This document shows, in pieces, positions 44,256-53,416 of a DNA stretch of 64,000 nt (positions are counted from its first letter, which is position 1; each line of letters begins with the position of its first letter). This DNA comes from Brevibacillus laterosporus (GTDB lineage: Bacteria > Bacillota > Bacilli > Brevibacillales > Brevibacillaceae): contig NZ_JAUKFY010000016.1 in NCBI RefSeq assembly GCF_030489605.1, positions 1 to 64,000 on the forward strand, given 5' to 3'. The notes under the pieces are model-generated. The model did no database searches. It was not told where the DNA came from and was given only the letters and a program-made list of their open reading frames with translations. The position numbers were made by a program, and so were the translations under genes.

Positions 44256-47200
44256 AAAGCTTGACGGACCGTATCAATTCACTTTCTGACAAACAACGTG
44301 AACTGCTAGAAAAGCAATTGAAGAAGAAAAATGTTGACGTGAACAAAATTGGGATCAATAAAGAAAAGATTAATCCTCGCGGGCATACGAATGCAAGTCC
44401 CCTTTCGTATGATCAGGAACGCTTGTGGTTTTTCAATCGAATGCATCCAGAAAGTCACACCTATAACGTATATGGAGCCGCTAGATTAACAGGCACTGTG
44501 CATCATTGGGCTTTAGAGAAGAGCATCAATGAGATTGTGAAACGTCATGAAGCATGGCGTACCGTATTTGACAGCGTAGATGGACAAGCACGTCAAATTG
44601 TCTTGCCAAAACTCCAGATAACGGTGCCAGAGGTCGATCTTCGTCTTACTCCGGATGAAACTCGGGATGAAGAACTACAGAGACAGATGAAAGAAGAGGT
44701 ACAGCGGCTATTTGATTTGAAAAAAGGTCCGCTCATCCGCTTTAAGCTGTTTCACGTAAGTAATACAGAATCAATGTTAGTTATGACTGTACATCACATT
44801 GTAATTGACCGGATTACTTTCTCTATCTTTTTCAAAGAGCTGTCTTTGCACTATCAGTCGATGCTTACTGGCATTCCTGTACAGTTGCCGGAGCTTGCCA
44901 TCCAATATGCAGATTATGCTGAATGGCAACGAAATTATTTACAAGGCGAGACGAAAGCCAAATTACTAACATTCTGGAAAGAACAGCTAGCAAATTGTGA
45001 CTATGTCTTGGATATCAGTACAGATTTTCCGCGTCCGCCAGCTATTACATACCGTGGTGCCAGATGCTTTATTCAAACACCGCTCGAAGTTTTGAATGGC
45101 CTAAAAGCGATCGCACAAAAGGAAAACGCGTCTGCTTTCATGATTATACTAGCCGCTTTTAAATTGCTTTTATATCGATACACAGGCCAATCAGATATTT
45201 TAGTCGGTACTCCTCTTGCCAATCGCAGCCGAGCAGAGCTAGAGGATGTAATGGGGTATTTCCTAACCCTGGGTACACTCCGCACCCGAATGTCTAAAGA
45301 TATGACATTTATCCACTTATTACACAGTGTAAGGGAAACAGCTCTCGCGGTATACAAGCATCAGGATATGCCGATTGGTTTATTAATTGATGAATTGAAG
45401 GTGCCTGCGGATATCAGCCGAAACCCGTTAGTTCAGGCTATATTTGTGTATGTTGATGTGCCGGAGGAAAAATTGCAGTTGCCAGATCTTACAGTAGAAT
45501 TTGAAATGATTGACGGTGAAACCGCCAAGTATGATATTACAGCAGGTTTTTCTGAAACGGAAAAAGGGCTGGAAGGATTTTTTGAATATTCACCTGATTT
45601 GTTCCGTCAGGACACGATCGAGCGGATGCGAGAGCATTGGCATCGCTTGCTTTACGCCATTTTAGAAAATCCACATGCCTCTATAAATGATTTGGCTATG
45701 TTAACGGAGGGTGAAAAACAACAGCTCATTATTGATTGGAATAGCAACAACCAGCCATTCTCTGATAATGCTTGCATCCATGAATTATTTGAAGCCCAAG
45801 TAAAGAAAACGCCTGAGCAAATTGCTCTTACGTATAATAAACAAATCATTACTTATCAGGAATTAAACAATCGTGCGAATCAGGTCGCTCGTTTATTAAG
45901 AAAAAGAGGGGTGGAACGTGAGACGCTCATTGGCTTGTATATGGAACGTTCGATTGAAATGATCGTTGGTTTGCTTGGAATTTTGAAAGCAGGGGGAGCC
46001 TATATACCAATTGATCCTATCTATCCAATAGAAAGAGTTCAACATATTCTTCAGGACTCGGGTCTTCAAATCGTCCTTACAAGCCAATCCTTACAAGAAT
46101 TGATGAGCAAGGAAGGAATGCAGTGCATTTGTCTGGATAGCGAGCAAGAGGCGTTTTTAGGTGAAGATACTCAAAATCTCCCGCCGCAGGCGAATGCCGA
46201 CAGTCTTGCTTATATTATCTATACATCAGGCTCCACTGGAAATCCAAAAGGCGTCATGATTGAGCACCAAGGATTATGTAATGTAACTGAAGACACCATT
46301 AACAGGTTCCAAATTACTTCAGATAGTAAGCTTACCCAGTTTTTTTCTATCGGTTTTGATGCGTCCGCTCATGAAATATTTTCTGCTCTATGTGCAGGGG
46401 CTACGTTATGCCTGACAAGCCCTGATGTTAGAGCGGGAGGAAAGAATCTTGTTGCCTTTTTACATGAAAATCAGATTACCACAATGTTTATTACGCCTTC
46501 TGTTCTAGCAACACTCACCCCAGATGAGCTGCCAGATTCCTTGCAGACAGTATTGAGTGCAGGTGAGCTTTGCACCGTGGATATGGCCGAATGGAGTAAG
46601 GGATCGCGTAAACTATTTAATGGCTATGGACAGACAGAGACCTCTATCATTAACAGCGTGCATTTATGTGCAAAGGAGAGTATACCGAGTCTCGTAGGTC
46701 GTCCATTTGCCAATATCCAGGCTTATATACTGGATGATTCTCTGAATCCTGTTCCAATCGGGGTAAAAGGGGAGATTTATATTGGTGGCGTCGGGGTAGC
46801 CAGAGGATATTTAAATCAGCCCGAATTAACAGCGGCCAAATTTATACACCATCAATTTGCGCCAGATCAGTCCGTACGTTTATATCGAACAGGTGATCTT
46901 GGACGCTTTTTGGTGGATGGGACAATAGAATATCTTGGACGCCGAGACAATCAGATCAAAATCAGAGGATATCGAATTGAACTCGATGAAATCGGAAATG
47001 CCTTAGTGCAACATCCTGGTGTAAATCAAGCTAAGGTAAGTGTTCACCGGGATAAAGTCAATAATGATTCCCTGGTCTCTTATATCGTAATAGAAGAAGG
47101 GCAAGAAATAACCTCAGCGGAACTGCGCACCTATTTGCAGCAAAAGCTGCCTGATTATATGGTGCCTCTCTATTATGTTTTTGTCGATTCTCTCCCAAAA

Positions 47201-48196
47201 ACCACGAATGGTAAAATCAATCGGGATCTTTTGTCGGCTCCTGAGGAGAGCTTCTCGCAACAGATGGTTGAATATGTGCCTCCAAAGAATGAATGGGAGA
47301 GTAAGCTGGCAAAAATTTGGGGACAAGTGCTTAATCTTGAGCAAGTAAGCGTAGTAGGGAACTTTTTTGATCTAGGTGGTCATTCCTTGAAGACGGCAGA
47401 ATTGGTTGACAAAATCAAAGAGACATTCCAAGTTGAGCTTTTGCTTCGAAATGTATTTGAATACCCAACAGTACGGCAAATGGCCCTCTTGCTTGAAAAA
47501 GGGGTAGTGCAGAAGAAACCATTTATCTCCTTCCGAGATCATACAGAGCATGCAAAGGAAGTCATTTGCTTCCCGCCGATGACAGGGCAGGGGGTACTTT
47601 ATAAGGCTTTGCATCAAAAATTATCAGGTTGTACTCTACATGCCTTTGATTTTATTAGAGGGGAAGATCGGATTGAGAAGTATATACAACATATAAAGGC
47701 AGCTCAATCAGAAGGGCCGTATGTTGTATTAGGATATTCAGCCGGAGGTAATCTAGCCTTTGAGGTCACCAAGAAATTAGAAGAATGCGGGCTGGCTGTA
47801 AGCGATTTGATCATAGTCGATGCACCTCTACGTGTAGAGGCTATGCAATTGGATGGCGATAAAATTCAAACGGAAGCACAGAAGCTAGTAAACCTAATGG
47901 CAGAGCATTTAGGTGAAAGTATTCGTACCGTGGCAGACCAAAACATCGCAGTGATTAAGGAATATTATGACTATACCAATAAAATGATCAATAAAGGCGT
48001 TCTGAATGCAAATATTCATATCATCACTTCCAATGAGACAACCGAAGAAGATATTCAATCATGGGAAAGATCCACTCTCCATCAGGTTTATGTGCATAAA
48101 GGAGCGGGTGAACATATGAATATGCTTATTGACCCTGATAACCTGGCCGAAAATGCCCGAATTATAGATGCAATTCTAAAAGGCACGAGTAAATAA
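44252..48196 (+). CDS. NRPS, C-A-PCP-TE terminating module
   Basis: 1,314 residues. An N-terminal helix (INSLSDKQRELLEKQLKKKN) precedes the condensation domain (about 45-480), whose active site reads HHIVIDR near 181, with Arg in place of the usual Gly of HHxxxDG. The adenylation domain (about 500-1,000) has YTSGSTGNPKG, FDASAHEIF, the uncommon GYGQTET and TNGKINR; a by-eye code is D-A-H-I-L-A-G-I-I-K, unassigned. The PCP has Ser near 1,045 (FDLGGHSLKTAEL). A type I thioesterase (about 1,100-1,314) carries Ser in VVLGYSAGGNLAFE and His in GAGEHMNML, and releases the product. Translation is coupled to the monooxygenase by ATGA. Confidence 0.93.
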   Translation: MKSLTDRINSLSDKQRELLEKQLKKKNVDVNKIGINKEKINPRGHTNASPLSYDQERLWFFNRMHPESHTYNVYGAARLTGTVHHWALEKSINEIVKRHEAWRTVFDSVDGQARQIVLPKLQITVPEVDLRLTPDETRDEELQRQMKEEVQRLFDLKKGPLIRFKLFHVSNTESMLVMTVHHIVIDRITFSIFFKELSLHYQSMLTGIPVQLPELAIQYADYAEWQRNYLQGETKAKLLTFWKEQLANCDYVLDISTDFPRPPAITYRGARCFIQTPLEVLNGLKAIAQKENASAFMIILAAFKLLLYRYTGQSDILVGTPLANRSRAELEDVMGYFLTLGTLRTRMSKDMTFIHLLHSVRETALAVYKHQDMPIGLLIDELKVPADISRNPLVQAIFVYVDVPEEKLQLPDLTVEFEMIDGETAKYDITAGFSETEKGLEGFFEYSPDLFRQDTIERMREHWHRLLYAILENPHASINDLAMLTEGEKQQLIIDWNSNNQPFSDNACIHELFEAQVKKTPEQIALTYNKQIITYQELNNRANQVARLLRKRGVERETLIGLYMERSIEMIVGLLGILKAGGAYIPIDPIYPIERVQHILQDSGLQIVLTSQSLQELMSKEGMQCICLDSEQEAFLGEDTQNLPPQANADSLAYIIYTSGSTGNPKGVMIEHQGLCNVTEDTINRFQITSDSKLTQFFSIGFDASAHEIFSALCAGATLCLTSPDVRAGGKNLVAFLHENQITTMFITPSVLATLTPDELPDSLQTVLSAGELCTVDMAEWSKGSRKLFNGYGQTETSIINSVHLCAKESIPSLVGRPFANIQAYILDDSLNPVPIGVKGEIYIGGVGVARGYLNQPELTAAKFIHHQFAPDQSVRLYRTGDLGRFLVDGTIEYLGRRDNQIKIRGYRIELDEIGNALVQHPGVNQAKVSVHRDKVNNDSLVSYIVIEEGQEITSAELRTYLQQKLPDYMVPLYYVFVDSLPKTTNGKINRDLLSAPEESFSQQMVEYVPPKNEWESKLAKIWGQVLNLEQVSVVGNFFDLGGHSLKTAELVDKIKETFQVELLLRNVFEYPTVRQMALLLEKGVVQKKPFISFRDHTEHAKEVICFPPMTGQGVLYKALHQKLSGCTLHAFDFIRGEDRIEKYIQHIKAAQSEGPYVVLGYSAGGNLAFEVTKKLEECGLAVSDLIIVDAPLRVEAMQLDGDKIQTEAQKLVNLMAEHLGESIRTVADQNIAVIKEYYDYTNKMINKGVLNANIHIITSNETTEEDIQSWERSTLHQVYVHKGAGEHMNMLIDPDNLAENARIIDAILKGTSK

Positions 48197-48211
48197 ATGA
48201 TGGGAGATAAG

Positions 48212-49222
48212 ATGAATTTAGTTATGGGGCAGACGAAACAAACACATGATCCGCAAACGCTTTTTAATCATTATCTGGGAGCAAATGTCGTCTATGCTTT
48301 TCACCAAATAGGACTATTCGATATTGTTAGCAACCGGCAAGTTTCAATCGCAGAGGTCGCACGTAAGACGGGGAGTGAAATAGGTCGGCTTAAGGCATTA
48401 TTGCAGGCTGGAGAGATTCTTGGCTATATTAACCGCTATCAGGACGACTTCATCCAGCTAAGTTTACTTGGTGAGGAGGTGCGAAAGCAGATAGGGTATT
48501 TCATTTGGAGCGTTGGGGCTTATGGCGATATGCTACGCAGGTTAGGGGACTTGCATACAGGCGAGCAGGGAACGTCTGGGCTACGCGATGAAGGCAAGGT
48601 TGCACTTGGATCAGATTTAATGAATAGCGATCTATTAGAAAACCTGTTACGAGAGATCCTAGATAGCATTCCGTTTCAATCTATCTGCGATTTTGGATGC
48701 GGCAACGGGAGCAAATTAATCAACATGCTAAAACACTATCCAGAAAGAAGGGGCATTGGCATAGATATCAGCGCTGATGCTATCGTTTTAGCTCGGCAAA
48801 ATCTAAAACAACATGGCTTGTCTGAGCGTGCTGCGCTTCTCCATGCAAACATTTTAGATATCAACGCATCTCATAAGGATATCGAATTGCTCGGCGAGGT
48901 AGAGGTCGTAACTAGTTTTATGATGCTTCATGATCTTTTTAATATACCGGAAATACGCGAAACTCTCTTTGATAAGCTTCGGAACGTTTTTCCAAAAGCG
49001 AAATACTTCCTCATTTCTGATACCTTGCAAACGCCTATTTCTTATATGAAAGAAAAGCTACCGATTTTTAATGTAGGTTTTGAGCTAGTACATGCATTTA
49101 TGGATGTGAACATCCCAACAAAAGAGGAGTATGATCTAGCCTTTCACAAAGCGGGACTTACAATCGAACAGTGTATTGCGTTTGGCCCAGCAAGTACTTA
49201 CCTGTATGTATTAAAAACCTAA
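48212..49222 (+). CDS. SAM-dependent methyltransferase of the NRPS-PKS operon
   Basis: 336 residues if started at ATG 48212, which has GGGAG six bases upstream; ATG 48197 directly abuts the previous stop. The N-terminal ~100 residues form a winged-helix dimerisation domain as in small-molecule methyltransferases (FHQIGLFDIVSNRQVSIAEV). The Rossmann part has the SAM motif ICDFGCGNGSKLINMLKHYP, the acidic loop IGIDISADAIVLARQNLKQH, and MMLHDLFN. The layout recalls 2-ketoarginine methyltransferase-like and O-methyltransferase families, so C- or O-methylation of a precursor or of the released product are both possible. A strong terminator follows and closes the operon. Confidence 0.85.
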   Translation: MNLVMGQTKQTHDPQTLFNHYLGANVVYAFHQIGLFDIVSNRQVSIAEVARKTGSEIGRLKALLQAGEILGYINRYQDDFIQLSLLGEEVRKQIGYFIWSVGAYGDMLRRLGDLHTGEQGTSGLRDEGKVALGSDLMNSDLLENLLREILDSIPFQSICDFGCGNGSKLINMLKHYPERRGIGIDISADAIVLARQNLKQHGLSERAALLHANILDINASHKDIELLGEVEVVTSFMMLHDLFNIPEIRETLFDKLRNVFPKAKYFLISDTLQTPISYMKEKLPIFNVGFELVHAFMDVNIPTKEEYDLAFHKAGLTIEQCIAFGPASTYLYVLKT

Positions 49223-49232
49223 GATTACAGGC

Positions 49233-49282
49233 AAAAAAATCTTTCCTGACTAGCTAATTAGGCTGAAAGGAAAGATTTTTTT
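49233..49282 (+). terminator. Terminator of the NRPS-PKS operon
   Basis: Perfect stem AAAAAAATCTTTCCT / AGGAAAGATTTTTTT with a 20-base loop, 11 bases after the methyltransferase stop. Confidence 0.93.
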
Positions 49283-49478
49283 GTCAAAAGGCCTATTTGA
49301 TTATTTTCGTGCCGATTCCAAGTGGCGTAATAATGAACAAAAGAGAGGGTCTGTTGTAATTACTACTACTTTTATGTATGATATTGTAATTGGTATGAAT
49401 TTAGCGAAATTTTCTGTTATTCAAAAATATTCTTAGGTGTACATGTGACACCTTGTCTTATTCCAGGAGGTTTACTTC

Positions 49479-50333
49479 GTGTTTAAGGATATGATTGCTT
49501 TGACAAAACCACGGCTCCTTCTGCTTAATGTATTTGCAGTTGTAGCTGGTTTCTGGGTGGCTTCCAAATGGAGCGTGGACTGGCTAGAGCTGACTTGGGT
49601 GCTAATAGGCTCTACGTTAATGATTGCATCAGCCTGCGTGACTAATAATTATTGGGATCGCGAGCTTGATCAAAAGATGGAACGTACGAAAAACCGAGTG
49701 ATGGCTACTGATCGTATAAAGCCTGGTTTTGCTCTTGGCTATGGAATATTGCTGGGTATTCTGGGAACAGGCTTGTTATTTACCTTCGTTAACGCTGTTG
49801 CCGGCTGGCTTGCGCTTCTTGGCTGGTTTGTCTACATTGTGATATATACGATCTGGTTAAAGCGAAGCTCAACCTGGAGCACATCAATTGGTGGTATCTC
49901 TGGAGCCATGCCACCTGTAATCGGCTATTGTGCAGTAACGAATCAGGTTGACATGGGGGCGTGGCTCTTGTTTGCTCTTTTGTTCTTCTGGCAGCCTGCT
50001 CATTTCTGGTCACTTGGCATTCGGAGAGTAGAGGAGTACCGGGCAGCTGGATTTCCGCTACTACCGGTTGTAAAGGGAATAAAACGCACGAAATTACAAA
50101 TGATTCCCTATGTCCTGTTGATGATCCCAGCAACCATACTCATGTTTTATTACGGCTATGTCGGTGTTTTTTTTCTGACTGTTTCTGTTTTGGGAGGAGT
50201 GATTTGGCTGATTCACACCTTGCGGGGACTCTATGTAAAAGATGATGAAAGCTGGGCGAAAACGAATTTTTTTATTTCGATAAATTACTTATCGATTGTC
50301 TTTATTCTTATGATTGTCAACACGACACGGTAG
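49479..50333 (+). CDS. ctaB: Protohaem IX farnesyltransferase (CtaB/CyoE-like)
   Basis: 284 residues, a UbiA-family integral membrane prenyltransferase with about eight or nine helices. It starts at GTG 49479 behind GGAGG. The first Asp-rich site reads ASACVTNNYWDRELDQKMER followed by TKNRVM, and the second region YIVIYTIWLKRSSTWSTSIG, GISGAMPPVIGYCA and FFWQPAHFWSLGIRRVEEYR matches haem O synthases. It would add a farnesyl group to haem b for haem-copper oxidases. No cta/cyo oxidase genes are beside it, which is unusual but not unknown for second copies. It may be its own transcription unit, ending at a hairpin. Confidence 0.88.
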   Translation: MFKDMIALTKPRLLLLNVFAVVAGFWVASKWSVDWLELTWVLIGSTLMIASACVTNNYWDRELDQKMERTKNRVMATDRIKPGFALGYGILLGILGTGLLFTFVNAVAGWLALLGWFVYIVIYTIWLKRSSTWSTSIGGISGAMPPVIGYCAVTNQVDMGAWLLFALLFFWQPAHFWSLGIRRVEEYRAAGFPLLPVVKGIKRTKLQMIPYVLLMIPATILMFYYGYVGVFFLTVSVLGGVIWLIHTLRGLYVKDDESWAKTNFFISINYLSIVFILMIVNTTR

Positions 50334-50393
50334 TTTAGTGGCTTTTTTATGGTTGCTTACAGAGGAATCGGTGTATCTGGTTGACGAAGTAAG

Positions 50394-50426
50394 AAGAGGC
50401 TCATGCCTATCGTGTATGAGCCTCTT
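50394..50426. terminator. Hairpin between ctaB and the pore-forming toxin gene
   Basis: Perfect stem AAGAGGCTCAT / ATGAGCCTCTT with an 11-base loop, T-rich on both strands. It can serve both converging genes. Confidence 0.9.
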
Positions 50427-50481
50427 TACTATTGAAACGATTACATGCAGGGAGCGGGTTTAATTTTTATTGGTTTGCAGC

Positions 50482-51570
50482 CTATTTTTCAGTAACGATA
50501 GCCTGAACAGTATAGGTTTCTTCATCGATCGGAGTTAAAGCCGATAAATCCTTGTGAGCAGCATCTAAGCTAGAAACATCTCTCTTGCTTCTGCCACCTT
50601 TTCCGTTATTCTGAAGCTGCTCATATTCCTCAAGGGAGTATGTTTTCTTTTTAATAATAAATCTATCGCTGTATACAGACGAATCAGTTAAGATTTTACC
50701 ATTTAGAATGACTTTTTTATTCTTTTCATCCAGCGTAACTGGATCGTCAGTCTTAAGTAAATCATTATTGGCTAATTCATCATATAAGTTAAATCTTTGT
50801 GTTTTTTCCTTTTCCGGCTTAATATCGCCAGTCTCGATCAGGTCAGCCAGAATGCTAATGCCCAGTGGATCAGGAATAAATTTATGGGCAGGAATGAAGT
50901 AATATTTTTTCTCATATTCCCCAGATAACACAGCGTTTACATCTGTATACGCTTTCGCTTTATTCTCTTCTAAACTATATTCTAATACTACTACGGATTT
51001 CGCCGGAGCTGTAATTGTTTGCGACGGGTACTTAATCGTTTTGGAGGTAACGGTTGTATTGCCTTCCTGATTTGTTCGATTGTACTCAGTGTTCAGCGTA
51101 ACATCTCCCTTGGTAAAACCTAGGTCAAAGCCTGCCTTTACGCTTGCTCCTGCTTTAAAGCCTTGTGTTATCGTTTTAGAGTGAGTATCGGATACATTTT
51201 CTAATATTTCTCTAGTTGGAAAAGCTTGAGGCTCAGGATCTTCATTTATAAACACATTCGCTGTCTTAAAGTTCGTTTTTTTCTTTAAGGAATCGGCAAT
51301 GACTTCTTGTTCACCGAAGACCACATCTGCTTTTAAGGTATCTAGATTTAGTACCGTTCTAGTAGAAGTGCTTAGATCGGGAAGAGGCATGTCATTTTTG
51401 GTATGCTTGAGAAGCAATGCTTCTAAATCAAATACTTTGGATTCTATGTGATCTTGCAATACATAATTTTTTACGTGATCAGAGGCTAGAGCATTAACGG
51501 GGATGCCTGCTTCTAGTCCTGTTACTGCCAGAGTCAATACTGCGGCGGCAGAGATAAGTTTTTTCTTCAT
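50482..51570 (-). CDS. ETX/MTX2-family pore-forming toxin
   Basis: 362 residues from ATG 51570, chosen because GGAGG lies seven bases upstream; a longer frame back to 51636 lacks a site. Signal peptide about 1-30 (KKLISAAAVLTLAVTGLEAG). The Ser/Thr-rich, alternating core typical of aerolysin-type ETX/MTX2 toxins is clear from about 95 to 225: TANVFINEDPEPQAF, a segment with DTHSKTITQGFKAGASVKAG, NTTVTSKTIKYPSQTITAPA, and EYEKKYYFIPAHKF. This fold inserts a beta-barrel pore in target-cell membranes. RSKR at about 327-330 could be a C-terminal activation site as in epsilon toxin. Relatives include insecticidal Mtx2/3. The next gene upstream is an AtxA/Mga-like regulator. Confidence 0.85.
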   Translation of the reverse strand: MKKKLISAAAVLTLAVTGLEAGIPVNALASDHVKNYVLQDHIESKVFDLEALLLKHTKNDMPLPDLSTSTRTVLNLDTLKADVVFGEQEVIADSLKKKTNFKTANVFINEDPEPQAFPTREILENVSDTHSKTITQGFKAGASVKAGFDLGFTKGDVTLNTEYNRTNQEGNTTVTSKTIKYPSQTITAPAKSVVVLEYSLEENKAKAYTDVNAVLSGEYEKKYYFIPAHKFIPDPLGISILADLIETGDIKPEKEKTQRFNLYDELANNDLLKTDDPVTLDEKNKKVILNGKILTDSSVYSDRFIIKKKTYSLEEYEQLQNNGKGGRSKRDVSSLDAAHKDLSALTPIDEETYTVQAIVTEK

Positions 51571-51952
51571 AATAAAACCTCCATGGATGCTCCTCTTGCG
51601 AATCAGTAATTTGATCATTTGAGCATTTTTAGTCAATAGAGTTTTCTGGGAAAATGAAGGTTTGAAATCATGTTAGACTCTTGAAGGCTGTTAAAATTTA
51701 TTCATCCTTATTTCCACAGATTATACAATTCTTTTTAATCCTCCTTTAATTGAGAATTTTTCTTACAGTTAAATCGTATCAGAACTACGTAGATCTTCAC
51801 TATAGCAAAAACTATTTTTGACAAATGTGGTTTTCTATAAGGAATGGTATAAAAATGTACATGTTAAAACCCCCTGGATAACTTGTTGCCTTCTCAATTT
51901 GAAGGAGCATACGAGTATCCAGGGGGCATTTGCGTTTTCAAGCAGACAGGTG
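51571..51952. other. Promoter region of the pore-forming toxin and regulator terminator
   Basis: About 300 AT-rich bases ahead of the toxin gene with no reading frame of interest. At 51870-51926 a long-arm hairpin (CCCCCTGGATA / TATCCAGGGGG) followed on the minus strand by TTTT ends the regulator gene. The toxin therefore has its own promoter within 51,571-51,865. Confidence 0.7.
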
Positions 51953-53416
51953 TTAATCGTCTATAAAATCCCTTATGTTTTCAATATCACTTTGCGAAAT
52001 AATAGGGTTTATACAAATCGTTGCTATACCTTCGATTTCCAGAGGTGTCGTTGTAATAATCAGATCGATGCCCATTGATAATAATTCATCTTTGGTTAAG
52101 TCATTAATCTCTTTTTGAACACACTGAAGCTTTCCGCCAAAACGCTGGATCAGAGCGGCTCTTATGTAAGCCTTCCAGCTATCACCTTCTGCAATCACAA
52201 GCAGTGCTTTTTTATGAGCGGTGGCAGCCAGCATGCTAGAGGCCTCTATACGCAGAGTAACCTTCGCAATCTCTTCCTCATAAGCATTAGTAGCCAACCC
52301 GTATTTTTGGACAAAGGTATCAAAGGCGATTTTCACCTGTTCAAATGTATTAGCATACTTTTCTTTAATATATCTTGTGGTTATTTTTTCTGGTCTTTTG
52401 ATCATGGACAGGCGCTGGAAACGATAAGGAATTCTTCTTAAATAATTGCAAATGTCAAAAATGAATTCTTCATTTTCAGTTAAGCGTTGCCCCGTTTCTT
52501 GTTCCAGCATGTTAATAAATTCCTTAGCGTATTGATAGATAGCTATCTTTCCTTCTTTAAAATATTGCAGGAACGTTTGTTTTGCTAGATTAATATCCTT
52601 AAAAGTGTACCGAGAAGCATTAATAGCAATGGTTATCAGTACGGTATCATCAATTGTTAAAGAAATATTGAGTTCATTGTGTAATTTTTCACTTATTAAT
52701 GACATCTTTTGATAAATACTTGTATGTACGTAAGTATCTATTTTACAAGGCTCTAATTCTACTACATACCCTTGTTGCTTTCGTTTTAAAAAAATCGTTA
52801 GAAAAAAAGATAATTTTCGTCTGGAACTTTGATGAAAATTTATACCGGCTAATTCTTCAAAAAGATGGATATAACGAAGAATGACTTCTTGATTGATTTC
52901 AGTAAATGGCCATTCATGATCTGAATAGGCTTGCAGGTACAGATCATAAAACATCAAGATGATCTGCGATTCATTCCCCACAATCCTCAAAGGTTTCTTC
53001 TCTAAAAGCAAACCGTATAGCTGGATATGTTTCTGGATTTTTTTTAGATGGGTGTAGACAGAGCGGGGTTGCAAAAATAGTTTTTCAGTCAAATGACATA
53101 CTGTCTTTACATCACCTTGCAGCAGCTCGTCAAATATTTCGAATGCAACCGATCGCCTGTATAACAAACAGTACAATTCATTATTAGAAGAGCTTGATGG
53201 TTTTATTAATTGAATCCCTCTGCCTTTTTGACAAGTAAGCTCCCAGTTTGGTGGTAATACTTCTTTTATAAATGAAATGTCTTTCCGAATGGTTTGATTT
53301 GAACCTCCTATTTTTTTCACCAGCTCCGAGATGGTAAACCATCTATTTTCGCTTGTTATTAGTTTAGCAAGCTGGATACAGCGAAGAATCCCTTTTTCTA
53401 AATATAATGTTATCAT
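51953..53416 (-). CDS. AtxA/Mga-like PRD transcription regulator
   Basis: 487 residues. The N-terminal two winged helix-turn-helix units (about 10-140) include RWFTISELVKKIGGSNQTIR and VCHLTEKLFLQPRSVYTHLK. Two PRD-like helical domains follow (about 170-390; LNISLTIDDTVLITIAINAS with few conserved phospho-His). The C-terminal EIIB-like domain (about 395-487) reads KKALLVIAEGDSWKAYIRAA, then GIDLIITTTPLEIEGIATIC. This order is that of Mga and AtxA, virulence activators linking carbohydrate status to toxin expression. It lies on the same strand just upstream of the ETX/MTX2 toxin gene but ends at its own terminator. Regulation of that toxin is inferred from position. Confidence 0.85.
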   Translation of the reverse strand: MITLYLEKGILRCIQLAKLITSENRWFTISELVKKIGGSNQTIRKDISFIKEVLPPNWELTCQKGRGIQLIKPSSSSNNELYCLLYRRSVAFEIFDELLQGDVKTVCHLTEKLFLQPRSVYTHLKKIQKHIQLYGLLLEKKPLRIVGNESQIILMFYDLYLQAYSDHEWPFTEINQEVILRYIHLFEELAGINFHQSSRRKLSFFLTIFLKRKQQGYVVELEPCKIDTYVHTSIYQKMSLISEKLHNELNISLTIDDTVLITIAINASRYTFKDINLAKQTFLQYFKEGKIAIYQYAKEFINMLEQETGQRLTENEEFIFDICNYLRRIPYRFQRLSMIKRPEKITTRYIKEKYANTFEQVKIAFDTFVQKYGLATNAYEEEIAKVTLRIEASSMLAATAHKKALLVIAEGDSWKAYIRAALIQRFGGKLQCVQKEINDLTKDELLSMGIDLIITTTPLEIEGIATICINPIISQSDIENIRDFIDD

